From contig CAXBEV010000005.1 of assembly GCA_963974935.1 (NCBI GenBank), forward strand, positions 62,001 to 126,000: DNA of 64,000 bases, in the 5' to 3' direction. This DNA comes from UBA4479 sp963974935 (GTDB taxonomy: Bacteria; Pseudomonadota; Alphaproteobacteria; Rhodospirillales; Casp-alpha2). This document shows, piece by piece, positions 1 to 7,722 of this stretch (its first letter is position 1; each line of letters starts with the position of its first letter). The translations under genes were made by a program, and so were the position numbers. The notes beneath the pieces were generated by a model that worked only from the letters and a program-made list of their open reading frames with translations, was not told the origin of the DNA and searched no databases.

Positions 1-1
1 G

Positions 2-1189
2 CTGATTGAGCTTGGCGAGAAAGCCGAAGATGCGCTGGTGACCGAATACATCGACGAGATCGCGGCTGAAATCCTTGAAAGCAACGTGGCGGTTAATGAT
101 CTGTTCGGCGGCTTTGCCGATGCGGTGTCGGCGTTTCGGGGGCTGGTGCACGTGACGCAAGGGCGTTGCCAGATCAACAACCCGCGCTCGTGCCTGACCG
201 CGTTCAACGATTTCATGGCGACGCGGCCGATGCCGTTGACGACGTCGGTGCTGTTGGGCCGTGTGGCACGGACGCTGAGCGGCATTCGACCGATGACGCG
301 CGAAGGCCCGGCCGCCGAGCTCGAAGCCTTCAAAGGGTTGCTTCGGGAACTGATTGAGCAAGCCGGGATTGCCGGTGGGCCGCGTATGGCCGGCGCGCTG
401 ACGGGCCGGGCGCGGATGGTGTTCGCCGATCCCGACGATTTGAGTGTCCCGGACGCGCTGAACCATATCCTGGCGTTGCTGCCGAACCGCGCGGTGCAGC
501 TTGGGTTTTTATTGGATGTGCTCGCGTCACCGGTGCGCGAGAAGCACGAGCAAGCCGTGCTCGGTGTGTTGGCGCGTTTGGTGAAGCAGTTGACGTCGCT
601 GGCGTCATTGTTCCCGAAAGACATGCCCCCGGCACAGGTGGAGAGTAGCCTTACCCAACTGCGTGATAAGGTGATGTCTGACGGGTTGCCGGAAAAATAT
701 CGAAACTTGTTCTCGCAGACTTTGGATCGACTGGTCGCGCGCGGCGATGCGCCGGCGAACGGTGCCGACGCGCCGATGACGTATAAGATGGAGGATGCGC
801 CTGTGACGACTGCGACACCCGCAACACCGGCAAAGCAAGTCCAGCGTCGAGAGGCGGCGCCGGGCGAGGTCTTGTTCGAAGAAGGCGATGAGGCCGACGC
901 CGCATATCTGATTTTGGACGGCGAAGTCGATATCTATCGTAAGGCCGGCAACCAAGAGGTTTTGCTGGCAACGCTCAAGCGCGGCGACATCGTCGGCGAA
1001 ATGTCGTTGATCGATAACCAACCGCGCATGGCCTCGGCACGGATTAAGTCGGACACCAAAATGACGGTGATCTCGCGGGAAGATTTGGCGGCGCGTCTTG
1101 GCCGCCTGGGCGAGACCGACAAAGTGCTGCGCCGGATCATTGATGTGTTCGTGGATCGCCTGCGCGGACAAGCGCGGATGTACGAGTAA
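2..1189 (+). CDS. Cyclic-nucleotide-binding-domain protein, 5' end outside the window
   Basis: The reading frame is open to the left edge, so the first GTG in the window (position 38) is probably internal and the gene is truncated at its start. The visible N-terminal two thirds are helical and unrecognised. The last roughly 115 residues form a cNMP-binding (Crp-like) beta-barrel with the cassette GEMSLIDNQPRMASA, in which Gly-Glu and Arg are the usual phosphate contacts. No DNA-binding helix-turn-helix follows, so it is not a Crp-type transcription factor. It is more likely a cytoplasmic signalling protein that senses a nucleotide or uses the barrel for interaction. It ends one base before the convergent EamA transporter. 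The domain call is firm; the function is unknown. Confidence 0.75.
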   Translation: MIELGEKAEDALVTEYIDEIAAEILESNVAVNDLFGGFADAVSAFRGLVHVTQGRCQINNPRSCLTAFNDFMATRPMPLTTSVLLGRVARTLSGIRPMTREGPAAELEAFKGLLRELIEQAGIAGGPRMAGALTGRARMVFADPDDLSVPDALNHILALLPNRAVQLGFLLDVLASPVREKHEQAVLGVLARLVKQLTSLASLFPKDMPPAQVESSLTQLRDKVMSDGLPEKYRNLFSQTLDRLVARGDAPANGADAPMTYKMEDAPVTTATPATPAKQVQRREAAPGEVLFEEGDEADAAYLILDGEVDIYRKAGNQEVLLATLKRGDIVGEMSLIDNQPRMASARIKSDTKMTVISREDLAARLGRLGETDKVLRRIIDVFVDRLRGQARMYE

Positions 1190-1190
1190 C

Positions 1191-2063
1191 CTAAGAACGC
1201 ATCGCACCCCGGCGCCCGATCACCGTCACCGCGACACCGATAAAGATCAGCACCACGCCGGTGGCGCGGAGCGGCCCAAACGTTTCGCCAAAAACCAAGT
1301 ACGATCCGATCACGCCGGCGCACGGTGCAAACAGCGCAAATGGCGTCACCTGGGCGGCGGGGTAGATGTTCAGCAATCGGCCCCACACGGCATAGGCGAC
1401 GGTGGTTGAAATCAGACCTAGGTAAAGCACGCTGAGCCAACTTTTCCAGGAGGCGGCGGCGAGCGCATCGGCCAGTCCCGGTGTGTCGCCCAGCGCGACC
1501 GAAAGCATAAGCGCGGGTAACGGCGGCACCACGCTCAGCCAGATTATCAGCGCCAACATGTCGACTCGGCCCAATCGCTTTAAGATCACGTTGCCGACCG
1601 ACCAGCTGAGCGCGCCCAGCAGCGTCAGCGCCAAGCCCAGATACGTCAGCTCGCCACCGCCGTCGACGCTGGCGGCAACCAGTGCGAGTCCGGCAAAGGC
1701 GATGACGATGCCGAAAACCCGCCGTGGGCCCGGCACTTCGGCCATCACGACAGCGGCAAGGATGATCGTGAACAGCGCCTGCGTGTGCGTCGCGACTGAG
1801 GCCAAGCCCGGCGGCATGCCGACCTTGTAGGCGAAGAACAGCATCATGAACTGGCCGATGAACAAAAAACTGCCGAGTGCGATCAGCACACCCCAAGACA
1901 CGTCGGGGCGGCGGATGAACAGAACGGGCAGTGCTGCGAGAATGAACCTGAGCGCGGTCAGCTGCGGTGCGGAAAAGCTTTGCAGGGCAAATTCAGTGGC
2001 AATGAACGCGAACCCCCAAATGATCGCGACCGAGACGGCGAACGCGATATCTCGGGCGGTCAT
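1191..2063 (-). CDS. EamA/DMT-superfamily transporter, inner membrane
   Basis: A 290-residue, very hydrophobic protein with about ten predicted membrane helices arranged as two EamA repeats, starting MTARDIAFAVSVAIIWGFAF, as is typical of drug/metabolite exporters of the RhaT/YdcZ type. A GAGG ribosome site precedes the ATG. It begins only 14 bases after the enolase-like gene stops, so it is probably the last gene of the IclR-kinase-enolase operon. That placement suggests it carries the substrate or product of that pathway. EamA proteins move amino acids, sugars or metabolites in either direction, and the substrate cannot be read from the sequence. Confidence 0.85.
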   Translation of the reverse strand: MTARDIAFAVSVAIIWGFAFIATEFALQSFSAPQLTALRFILAALPVLFIRRPDVSWGVLIALGSFLFIGQFMMLFFAYKVGMPPGLASVATHTQALFTIILAAVVMAEVPGPRRVFGIVIAFAGLALVAASVDGGGELTYLGLALTLLGALSWSVGNVILKRLGRVDMLALIIWLSVVPPLPALMLSVALGDTPGLADALAAASWKSWLSVLYLGLISTTVAYAVWGRLLNIYPAAQVTPFALFAPCAGVIGSYLVFGETFGPLRATGVVLIFIGVAVTVIGRRGAMRS

Positions 2064-2077
2064 AACGCGGCCTCAGC

Positions 2078-3370
2078 TCAACGCCAGGGGAACGCTGATT
2101 TGGGCGGCAAAGGCCCGTCGCCACCGAGGCGATCTGCGATGCGGATGCCTTCGTTCCACTTCGCCATGCGTTCCGAGCGCGCGAACGAGCCGACCTTCAA
2201 CTGCGGCGCACCCCAGCCGATGGCCATGTGCACGATGGTTACATCTTCGGTCTCGCCGGAGCGTGCCGACACGATCCGCCCCATGCCGGCTTTGGCTGCG
2301 GCATCGAAGGCGGCCTTGGCTTCTGTCAGCGTGCCGGCCTGGTTGGGTTTGCACAGCAGCGTGTTACACAGCTTATCCTTTGCTGCCGCCTTGACCCGTG
2401 CAGCATTGGTCACCAGTACGTCGTCGCCGACGACCTGCGCATTGTCGCCGACGGCCCAGGTAAATTTGATCAGGCCGCTCGGATCGTCTTCGCCGAGCGG
2501 GTCTTCGATGGAGACAATGGGATAGCGTTCCATCCAATCGATCATCATCGCGCACATCTCGTCGCGTTGCAGGGTCTTGTCGTCTTTGGCCAACGTATAG
2601 ACGCCGTCCTTGCCGAACTCGGACGCTGCGATGTCGAGCGAGATCGCGACCTCGGACCCCGGCTTGTAGCCCGCCGCCTCGATGGCGCGGAGCAGGGTTT
2701 CGATGGCTTCTTCATTGCTGTCGAAATCGGGCCAGAAGCCGCCTTCATCGGCGACGCCTGCAAGCTTGCCGGCATCGGCCATGATCTGTCCGGCATGGCG
2801 ATAAACATCGGCGGTCATATTGATGGCTTCGACGAAGCTTTCGGCCCCGGTCGCGATCACCATGAAGTCCTGCACGTCGACACGATTGGAAGCATGCGCG
2901 CCACCGCCGAAGATCTGAATTTCCGGCAGCGGAAGGATGGTGTCGCCGTCGCCGGTCTTGCCGCACAGATGTTCCCAAAGTGCGATGCCTTCGGCCTTGG
3001 CGGCGGCGTGCGCGCACGCCATGCTGACAGCCACACAGGCATTGCCGCCCAGGCGTTTTTTGCTGGGTGTGCCGTCCAGATCAATGATGAATTTATCCAG
3101 CCGGGCTTGGTCGCGCACGTCTTGGCCGATTAGGACTTCGCGGATTTCCACGTCGACGGCGCGGACCGCGTTCATCACATCCCAACCACCGAACGCGGGG
3201 CCGCCATCGCGCAGGTCGACCGCTTCATGCATGCCGCGGGATGCGCCGGCGGGGGCAATCGCGGTGCCGATGATGCCGTCCTCAAGCGTGACGTCGACCT
3301 CGACCGTCGGGCGGCCTCGGGAATCCCAAACGCGGCGGGCGTGCAGATTTTTGATGGTGAATTTGGACAT
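2078..3370 (-). CDS. Enolase-family paralogue with altered active-site residues
   Basis: A 430-residue full-length enolase-superfamily protein. I chose the MSKFTIK start because it matches the family N-terminus and has a GAGGAAG ribosome site; a longer in-frame start exists at 3457. Metal ligands Asp246, Glu289 and Asp316 and the lysines Lys341 and Lys392 are present, and the numbering coincides with E. coli enolase. However, the residue equivalent to catalytic His369 is Ala (SARSGETED instead of SHRSGETED), the QEF glutamate is Asp168 (VQDFM), and the loop normally reading AST reads ASR. It may be a diverged phosphopyruvate hydratase, but the changes and the neighbours (kinase, IclR, GMC oxidoreductase, transporter) suggest a different phosphorylated hydroxy-acid substrate. 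The family is certain; the reaction is not. Confidence 0.85.
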   Translation of the reverse strand: MSKFTIKNLHARRVWDSRGRPTVEVDVTLEDGIIGTAIAPAGASRGMHEAVDLRDGGPAFGGWDVMNAVRAVDVEIREVLIGQDVRDQARLDKFIIDLDGTPSKKRLGGNACVAVSMACAHAAAKAEGIALWEHLCGKTGDGDTILPLPEIQIFGGGAHASNRVDVQDFMVIATGAESFVEAINMTADVYRHAGQIMADAGKLAGVADEGGFWPDFDSNEEAIETLLRAIEAAGYKPGSEVAISLDIAASEFGKDGVYTLAKDDKTLQRDEMCAMMIDWMERYPIVSIEDPLGEDDPSGLIKFTWAVGDNAQVVGDDVLVTNAARVKAAAKDKLCNTLLCKPNQAGTLTEAKAAFDAAAKAGMGRIVSARSGETEDVTIVHMAIGWGAPQLKVGSFARSERMAKWNEGIRIADRLGGDGPLPPKSAFPWR

Positions 3371-3398
3371 CGTGCTTCCTCTAGACTGGCGGCGGCGC

Positions 3399-4427
3399 TC
3401 AGCGATCCGAGCCAAGCCGCGCGTGCCACGTTTGGCAGATATCCATCGGATGGGCAACGGGTGAGGTCAGGAAAAGCTTTGCCACATCGCGCACCAGGTC
3501 TTTGTCGTCGTCATCGGTGATGTATTCGACCGGTGACTTGCCGTCGATCCGAGCCAAGAACAGTCCCGGCAGCAGATGCGCGGCGCGGGCCATGATGTCG
3601 CGATCTTTCATGTCGGCGGTCTCAAGCGCATAGCCTTCGCACAGCGCTTCAAAGCTGGCGCGAAGCGCTGGACGTCCAGCCGGCGTCCACAGGCACTTCA
3701 ACAATAGATGATTGAGGCAGAACGCCAGATCGAACGCAGGATCGCCGAACCAGGCGCATTCCGCATCCAAAAATACCGGGCCGTCGGGCCCGATCAGGAT
3801 GTTCTTTGGGCTGACGTCGCCGTGCACCAAGGCTGTCTTGGTGGTGGCCGTAATATCTGCGAGTTCGCGCAGTCGGTCTCCGAGATCAGGGTGACGTAGC
3901 GCGGTGGCGAGCAGATAAGGCTCCAGGCGGATTGCATAAAAGATATCGTCGCTGGCAAAGCGCGCCGGGATGCTTGAGTCGATGTGGGTCGCGGCATGGA
4001 TGCGTCCCAAGGTGCGCCCGACCGCGTCTGCATCGTCGGCACGCACGTGGTTGTCGCGCAGCATTGCCTTCCAAAGCGGGTACTTGTGATCGGGCAAAAA
4101 CGGCATCGCGAACAGCCCGGCGGCTTCGTCGTGAAATAGGATTTCCGGTGCCGCTGCGGGCACGATATCGCGGACTGCTTGCATCCAGGCGACTTCGAAG
4201 GCATTGCGCGCGACCGGTGCGTGCCAGTCGTCTTCGACCTTCAGCTTTGCCCGTGCGCGTTTGACGCAAATGGGGCCGCTTTCAAGATCGATCCGCCAGA
4301 TGTCAGAGCTGACGCCACCGCTCAGCGGCGTTGCGGTTGGGGTTTCGGTTTCGGTGATAAGTCCGCCTTGGCGGAGCAACGCGAGGATATCGTCGATACC
4401 GCCGATATTTTCTGGCGCATCATGCAT
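3399..4427 (-). CDS. APH/choline-kinase-family phosphotransferase
   Basis: A 342-residue kinase of the aminoglycoside/choline/5-methylthioribose kinase fold. The Brenner motif is LVHGDVSPKN and the metal-binding motif is FLDAECAWFGDPAFDLA. These are the catalytic Asp/Asn and the Asp that replaces the DFG motif. Its start codon overlaps the IclR stop by one base (TAATG), so the two are translationally coupled, and the enolase-like gene follows 28 bases later. In this setting it probably phosphorylates a small hydroxylated catabolite rather than an antibiotic. The substrate cannot be named from the sequence. Confidence 0.85.
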   Translation of the reverse strand: MHDAPENIGGIDDILALLRQGGLITETETPTATPLSGGVSSDIWRIDLESGPICVKRARAKLKVEDDWHAPVARNAFEVAWMQAVRDIVPAAAPEILFHDEAAGLFAMPFLPDHKYPLWKAMLRDNHVRADDADAVGRTLGRIHAATHIDSSIPARFASDDIFYAIRLEPYLLATALRHPDLGDRLRELADITATTKTALVHGDVSPKNILIGPDGPVFLDAECAWFGDPAFDLAFCLNHLLLKCLWTPAGRPALRASFEALCEGYALETADMKDRDIMARAAHLLPGLFLARIDGKSPVEYITDDDDKDLVRDVAKLFLTSPVAHPMDICQTWHARLGSDR

Positions 4428-5188
4428 TAGACCAGCGTCCGCGCCAGTTCGTCGGCGGCATCGCGTAAGCGTTGGGTGTGCTTGAGTGCCGCCGAGAGCG
4501 GCATCCGCATCACTGGCCCGTGGGTCGCCAGTGTTGCCAGCATGCGCCCGTTCGGCCCCTTCACAGGCACTGCAATCGCCGCCAAGCCCGGAATGAATTC
4601 TTCGTCGTCCGTGCCTAGGTCGTTGCGCGCGATTTTGGTGACTGCGGCCTTTAGGGCGGTCGGGTCGGTAATGGTGTTTGGTGCATGCCGGTCCAACGTC
4701 AGCGAGTCGATCAAGCGTTCACGACGCGCTTTCGGCAGGTTTGCCAAAAACAGTTTGCCCGATGCGGTGCAGTGCAACGGCACGTTGGAGCCCGGCGGTA
4801 ACTGGATGCGCAACGGCCACGCGGATTCGACCCGGTCCAGGTACAGCATCGTGGTGGCGGCGGGCACGGTGATGTTACAGGTCTCGCCGATGTCGCGGGC
4901 GACTCGCTCTAAGATCGCATGGCGCTCGCCCCGACGGCCTGGATTGGCGACGGTCTGCATGGCGATGCGGGTAAAGCGCGCGCCTGGTTCGTACCCGCGC
5001 CCGCCCAAATCACGTTGCAAATAGCCTTCATCAAGCAGAAGATTACATAGTCGATGCACTGTCGCTTTCGGCAAGCCCGTGGCGGCTTCGATGTCTGCGG
5101 CACTGATTGCGGCTTCCGCTGCGCCGACAGCGTCGAGCACGTCGAGGACGCGAATAGAGCGTGAACCTGCGCTGGATTCATCAGGCAT
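4427..5188 (-). CDS. IclR-family transcriptional regulator
   Basis: A 253-residue protein with an N-terminal winged helix-turn-helix (ISAADIEAATGLPKATVHRL, residues about 28-47) and a C-terminal IclR effector domain ending in a helical tail. IclR proteins bind small carboxylates or aromatics and control adjacent catabolic genes. It is the first gene of the leftward kinase-enolase-transporter operon and faces the GMC oxidoreductase gene across an 88-base gap holding an imperfect palindrome. It therefore probably controls both transcripts. The start is the ATG with an AAAGGTG site upstream. Confidence 0.9.
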   Translation of the reverse strand: MPDESSAGSRSIRVLDVLDAVGAAEAAISAADIEAATGLPKATVHRLCNLLLDEGYLQRDLGGRGYEPGARFTRIAMQTVANPGRRGERHAILERVARDIGETCNITVPAATTMLYLDRVESAWPLRIQLPPGSNVPLHCTASGKLFLANLPKARRERLIDSLTLDRHAPNTITDPTALKAAVTKIARNDLGTDDEEFIPGLAAIAVPVKGPNGRMLATLATHGPVMRMPLSAALKHTQRLRDAADELARTLV

Positions 5189-5220
5189 TTTGGCACCTTT
5201 GAATTGAATTTAATATCAAT

Positions 5221-5241
5221 AATGAGACTAAGTGTTTCATT
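5221..5241. promoter_or_regulatory. Candidate IclR operator (imperfect palindrome) between divergent transcripts
   Basis: The arms AATGAGAC and GTTTCATT, separated by five bases, form an inverted repeat with seven of eight matches. It lies midway between the iclR-like start and the GMC oxidoreductase start in an AT-rich gap. IclR regulators commonly bind such sites in the divergent intergenic region. The assignment rests on position and symmetry only. Confidence 0.45.
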
Positions 5242-5276
5242 GTTGCTACTCAAGCTCAATCTGGCTACCATCGCGC

Positions 5277-6911
5277 ATGGTTACGACAGACGAGACATTT
5301 GACTTCATTATCGTCGGCGCAGGCTCGGCAGGTTGCGTGCTCGCAAACCGTTTAAGCACGGATAGAAACGTGCGGGTTTTGTTGCTGGAAGCCGGTGGAC
5401 GGGACACCAATCCGTGGATTCACGTACCCGTCGGCTATTTCAAGACTCTGCACAATCCCAAAACGGATTGGTGTTACAAAACTGATCCGGATCCAGGGCT
5501 AAGCGGCCGTCGCATCGATTGGCCGCGTGGCAAAGTGCTCGGTGGCTCAAGCTCAATCAATGGCCTGCTGTACATTCGCGGTCAGGCAGCGGACTTTAAC
5601 CACTGGCGCCAACTCGGTAATGCGGGCTGGTCGTTTGATGATGTGCTGCCCTATTTTAAGCGTGCCGAAGATCAAGAACGCGGCGCGGATGAGCATCACG
5701 GCAGCGGTGGGCCGCTCAAAGTTTCGGATATGCGGGCCAAGCGTGATGTGTGTGAAGCCTTGATAGCGTCGGCTGAAGCCAACGGCATTCCACCAAATGC
5801 AGACTTTAACGGCGCCGATCAAGAAGGTGCCGGCTATTTTCAGCAGACCGCGCACAGGGGGCGTCGTTGGTCGACGGCGGTGGGTTATCTTAAGCCCGTG
5901 CGCCACCGCGATAATTTGGTGATCGAGACAAATGCGATGGGCCTCGGGCTCTTGTTTTCAGACGACAGCCGCCGCGTCAGCGGGTTCGCCTTTGGTCGTG
6001 CGGGCCAACGCCACGAGGTGTACCTCAAGCCGGGTGGTGAGGTGATTCTTGCTGCCGGTGCCATCGGCTCGCCGCAGATGTTGCAATTGTCGGGCATTGG
6101 TCCAGGCGCGCTGTTAAAGGAAAATGCCATTACGGTTCGCCACGCGTTGCCGGGTGTCGGCGAAAACCTGCAAGACCACCTACAGATACGTATGGTGTTT
6201 GAAGTCAATGTCCCAACCTTGAATGACGAAATCAATCACTTGTTCAGTCGTGCCATGATCGGCATGCAGTACATTTTTCAGCGCAAGGGCCCGATGACCA
6301 TGGGAGCGAGTCAGGTTTGTATCTTCACGAAAAGCAGACCGTCGCTTGAAGCGCCTGATATCCAATTCCATTTTCAACCGCTCAGCGCCGACAAGCCCGG
6401 CATCAAGATGCATCCGTTTTCGGGGGTTACGTCATCGGTGTGCCAACTGCGTCCGGAAAGCCGTGGTTGCATCGCGATTACGTCGCCGGACCCGGACGTG
6501 TATCCGTCGATCCAGCCGAATTATTTGTCGGAGACATTGGATCAAGAAACCGTGGTGAACGCGATGAAGCTGTCGCGCAGGTTATTTTCGACCTCGCCGT
6601 TAAAAGAATTTGTCGTGCGCGAACATATGCCCGGTTCGAACATCGAAAGTGATGCCGACCTTTTACAAAGTGCGCGCGATATTGCACAGACGATTTATCA
6701 CCCGACCAGCACCTGCAAGATGGGCGGACGCGACGACAAAGGGGCAGTGGTCGATGCGTCGCTCAAGGTGCATGGCATTGACGGGCTCCGCGTCGTCGAT
6801 GCGTCGGTGATGCCGACAATCACGTCGGGTAACACCAATGCGCCGACCATTATGATCGCTGAAAAAGCCTCTGACATGATCATTGAATCGCGTCGTCACG
6901 CCGCCACTTAA
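5277..6911 (+). CDS. GMC-family FAD-dependent alcohol oxidoreductase (choline-dehydrogenase-like)
   Basis: A 544-residue flavoenzyme of the glucose-methanol-choline family. The N-terminal Rossmann motif is FIIVGAGSAGCVLANRLS. The GMC signature GGSSSINGLLYIRG follows, and the C-terminal substrate/FAD region carries HPTSTCKMG and SGNTNAPTIMIAE with the active-site His and Asn. I start it at MVTTDETFDF, because the extra 15 codons upstream would run into the regulatory palindrome. It would oxidise a primary alcohol to an aldehyde or acid. Divergence from the IclR-kinase-enolase operon suggests it acts in the same pathway. It is followed by a hairpin that terminates in the opposite direction. Confidence 0.88.
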   Translation: MVTTDETFDFIIVGAGSAGCVLANRLSTDRNVRVLLLEAGGRDTNPWIHVPVGYFKTLHNPKTDWCYKTDPDPGLSGRRIDWPRGKVLGGSSSINGLLYIRGQAADFNHWRQLGNAGWSFDDVLPYFKRAEDQERGADEHHGSGGPLKVSDMRAKRDVCEALIASAEANGIPPNADFNGADQEGAGYFQQTAHRGRRWSTAVGYLKPVRHRDNLVIETNAMGLGLLFSDDSRRVSGFAFGRAGQRHEVYLKPGGEVILAAGAIGSPQMLQLSGIGPGALLKENAITVRHALPGVGENLQDHLQIRMVFEVNVPTLNDEINHLFSRAMIGMQYIFQRKGPMTMGASQVCIFTKSRPSLEAPDIQFHFQPLSADKPGIKMHPFSGVTSSVCQLRPESRGCIAITSPDPDVYPSIQPNYLSETLDQETVVNAMKLSRRLFSTSPLKEFVVREHMPGSNIESDADLLQSARDIAQTIYHPTSTCKMGGRDDKGAVVDASLKVHGIDGLRVVDASVMPTITSGNTNAPTIMIAEKASDMIIESRRHAAT

Positions 6912-6923
6912 ATCTGCCCCATG

Positions 6924-6951
6924 AAAAAAGCCGGGTCCCAAAGGACCCGGC
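6924..6951 (-). terminator. Intrinsic terminator, minus strand
   Basis: A GCCGGGTCC / GGACCCGGC stem with a four-base loop is followed, on the minus strand, by six T residues. It would end leftward transcripts coming from the small anchored-protein gene or from a separate small RNA. On the plus strand there is no T-run, so it is not a canonical terminator for the GMC gene. Confidence 0.75.
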
Positions 6952-7000
6952 GAGTTAGACAGGGAGAAAGTCTCGGGGAGAGACTAGAAGCACATTCAAC
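6924..7000 (-). ncRNA. Candidate small RNA ending at an intrinsic terminator
   Basis: Read on the minus strand, this stretch has a small hairpin (AGTCTC/GAGACT), then a CU-rich single-stranded TTCTCCCTG, then the terminator stem with T6. No ORF fits. A second locus near 10.71-10.78 kb has the same order of elements and the same nine-base CU-rich motif. The 5' end is a guess. It could instead be the long 3' UTR of the anchored-protein gene. Confidence 0.3.
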
Positions 7001-7023
7001 ATACCCATGTCATCGCAACCTGG

Positions 7024-7041
7024 AAGTGACATAGATCACTT
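7024..7041. promoter_or_regulatory. Crp/Fnr-superfamily-like palindrome
   Basis: AAGTGA and TCACTT are perfectly complementary arms separated by six bases, matching the GTGA-N6-TCAC core of Crp-type sites. It sits upstream of the candidate minus-strand RNA and downstream of the anchored-protein gene. It might control the former. Symmetry is clear; the binding protein is inferred. Confidence 0.4.
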
Positions 7042-7117
7042 GGTGCGACTTTTTTTTAAAAACGTCTGGATTTAGTTTTTCGGCCTAATTCAGCATGAAA
7101 TGGAGAATCCAGGTCGT

Positions 7118-7624
7118 TCAGGACGCCTGGGCCGAATCCAACGCCTGCAAGAATTCATCCGGCGAGCGGTTGCCGTTCGGACGTACGAACCAGCGGGTGG
7201 TGTGTGCCTCGTTTTCAAATTCGAGTGTGCCGTCGCGATAGATCACCCGCCAGCACGCCGGATCACGATCCAACGGGCGGGTATCCAGGCAGAGGCGCTC
7301 ATCTTCAACCCGCCATGGGGCAACGATATCTTGGATAAACGTGCGGCTTTCATCGTCGGCGCAGGTTTGCCGGATGGATGCCGTGCCGTCGGCATCGAAT
7401 GAAAGGGTGCGCTTAGCATAGCACGCTGTCGGTGCCGATTCGACATTGCGCGCGCCGGATTCTTCTAAGTCTAGGGTGAGATCACTCTGGCTTGTCAGCC
7501 ATATTAATTGTTCGCCGTTCAGCGGGAACGTCGCCTTCGGCCCGGCACCTGATTGCAAAAGTTGCGAAAACACCAGCCCGGCGCCGATAATGATGATGGA
7601 TGCGATGACGGCTTTTTTAATCAT
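7118..7624 (-). CDS. Hypothetical membrane-anchored or exported protein
   Basis: A 168-residue protein with a single N-terminal hydrophobic segment (residues about 4-23, after MIKK), probably an uncleaved signal anchor or a signal peptide without a lipobox. The remainder is polar, has several cysteines and looks like a small periplasmic beta-rich domain. I do not recognise the family. It is divergent from the SLC13 permease and has no operon partner on its strand. Confidence 0.65.
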   Translation of the reverse strand: MIKKAVIASIIIIGAGLVFSQLLQSGAGPKATFPLNGEQLIWLTSQSDLTLDLEESGARNVESAPTACYAKRTLSFDADGTASIRQTCADDESRTFIQDIVAPWRVEDERLCLDTRPLDRDPACWRVIYRDGTLEFENEAHTTRWFVRPNGNRSPDEFLQALDSAQAS

Positions 7625-7722
7625 CCGCTATTCTCCGCATCACGCGCGTTTGCGGCAAGGCCTGAGTGCGCTAGGATTATCCATAAGGTCGCTGAATTAG
7701 CCTGTCATTCATTGAGGTGTAT

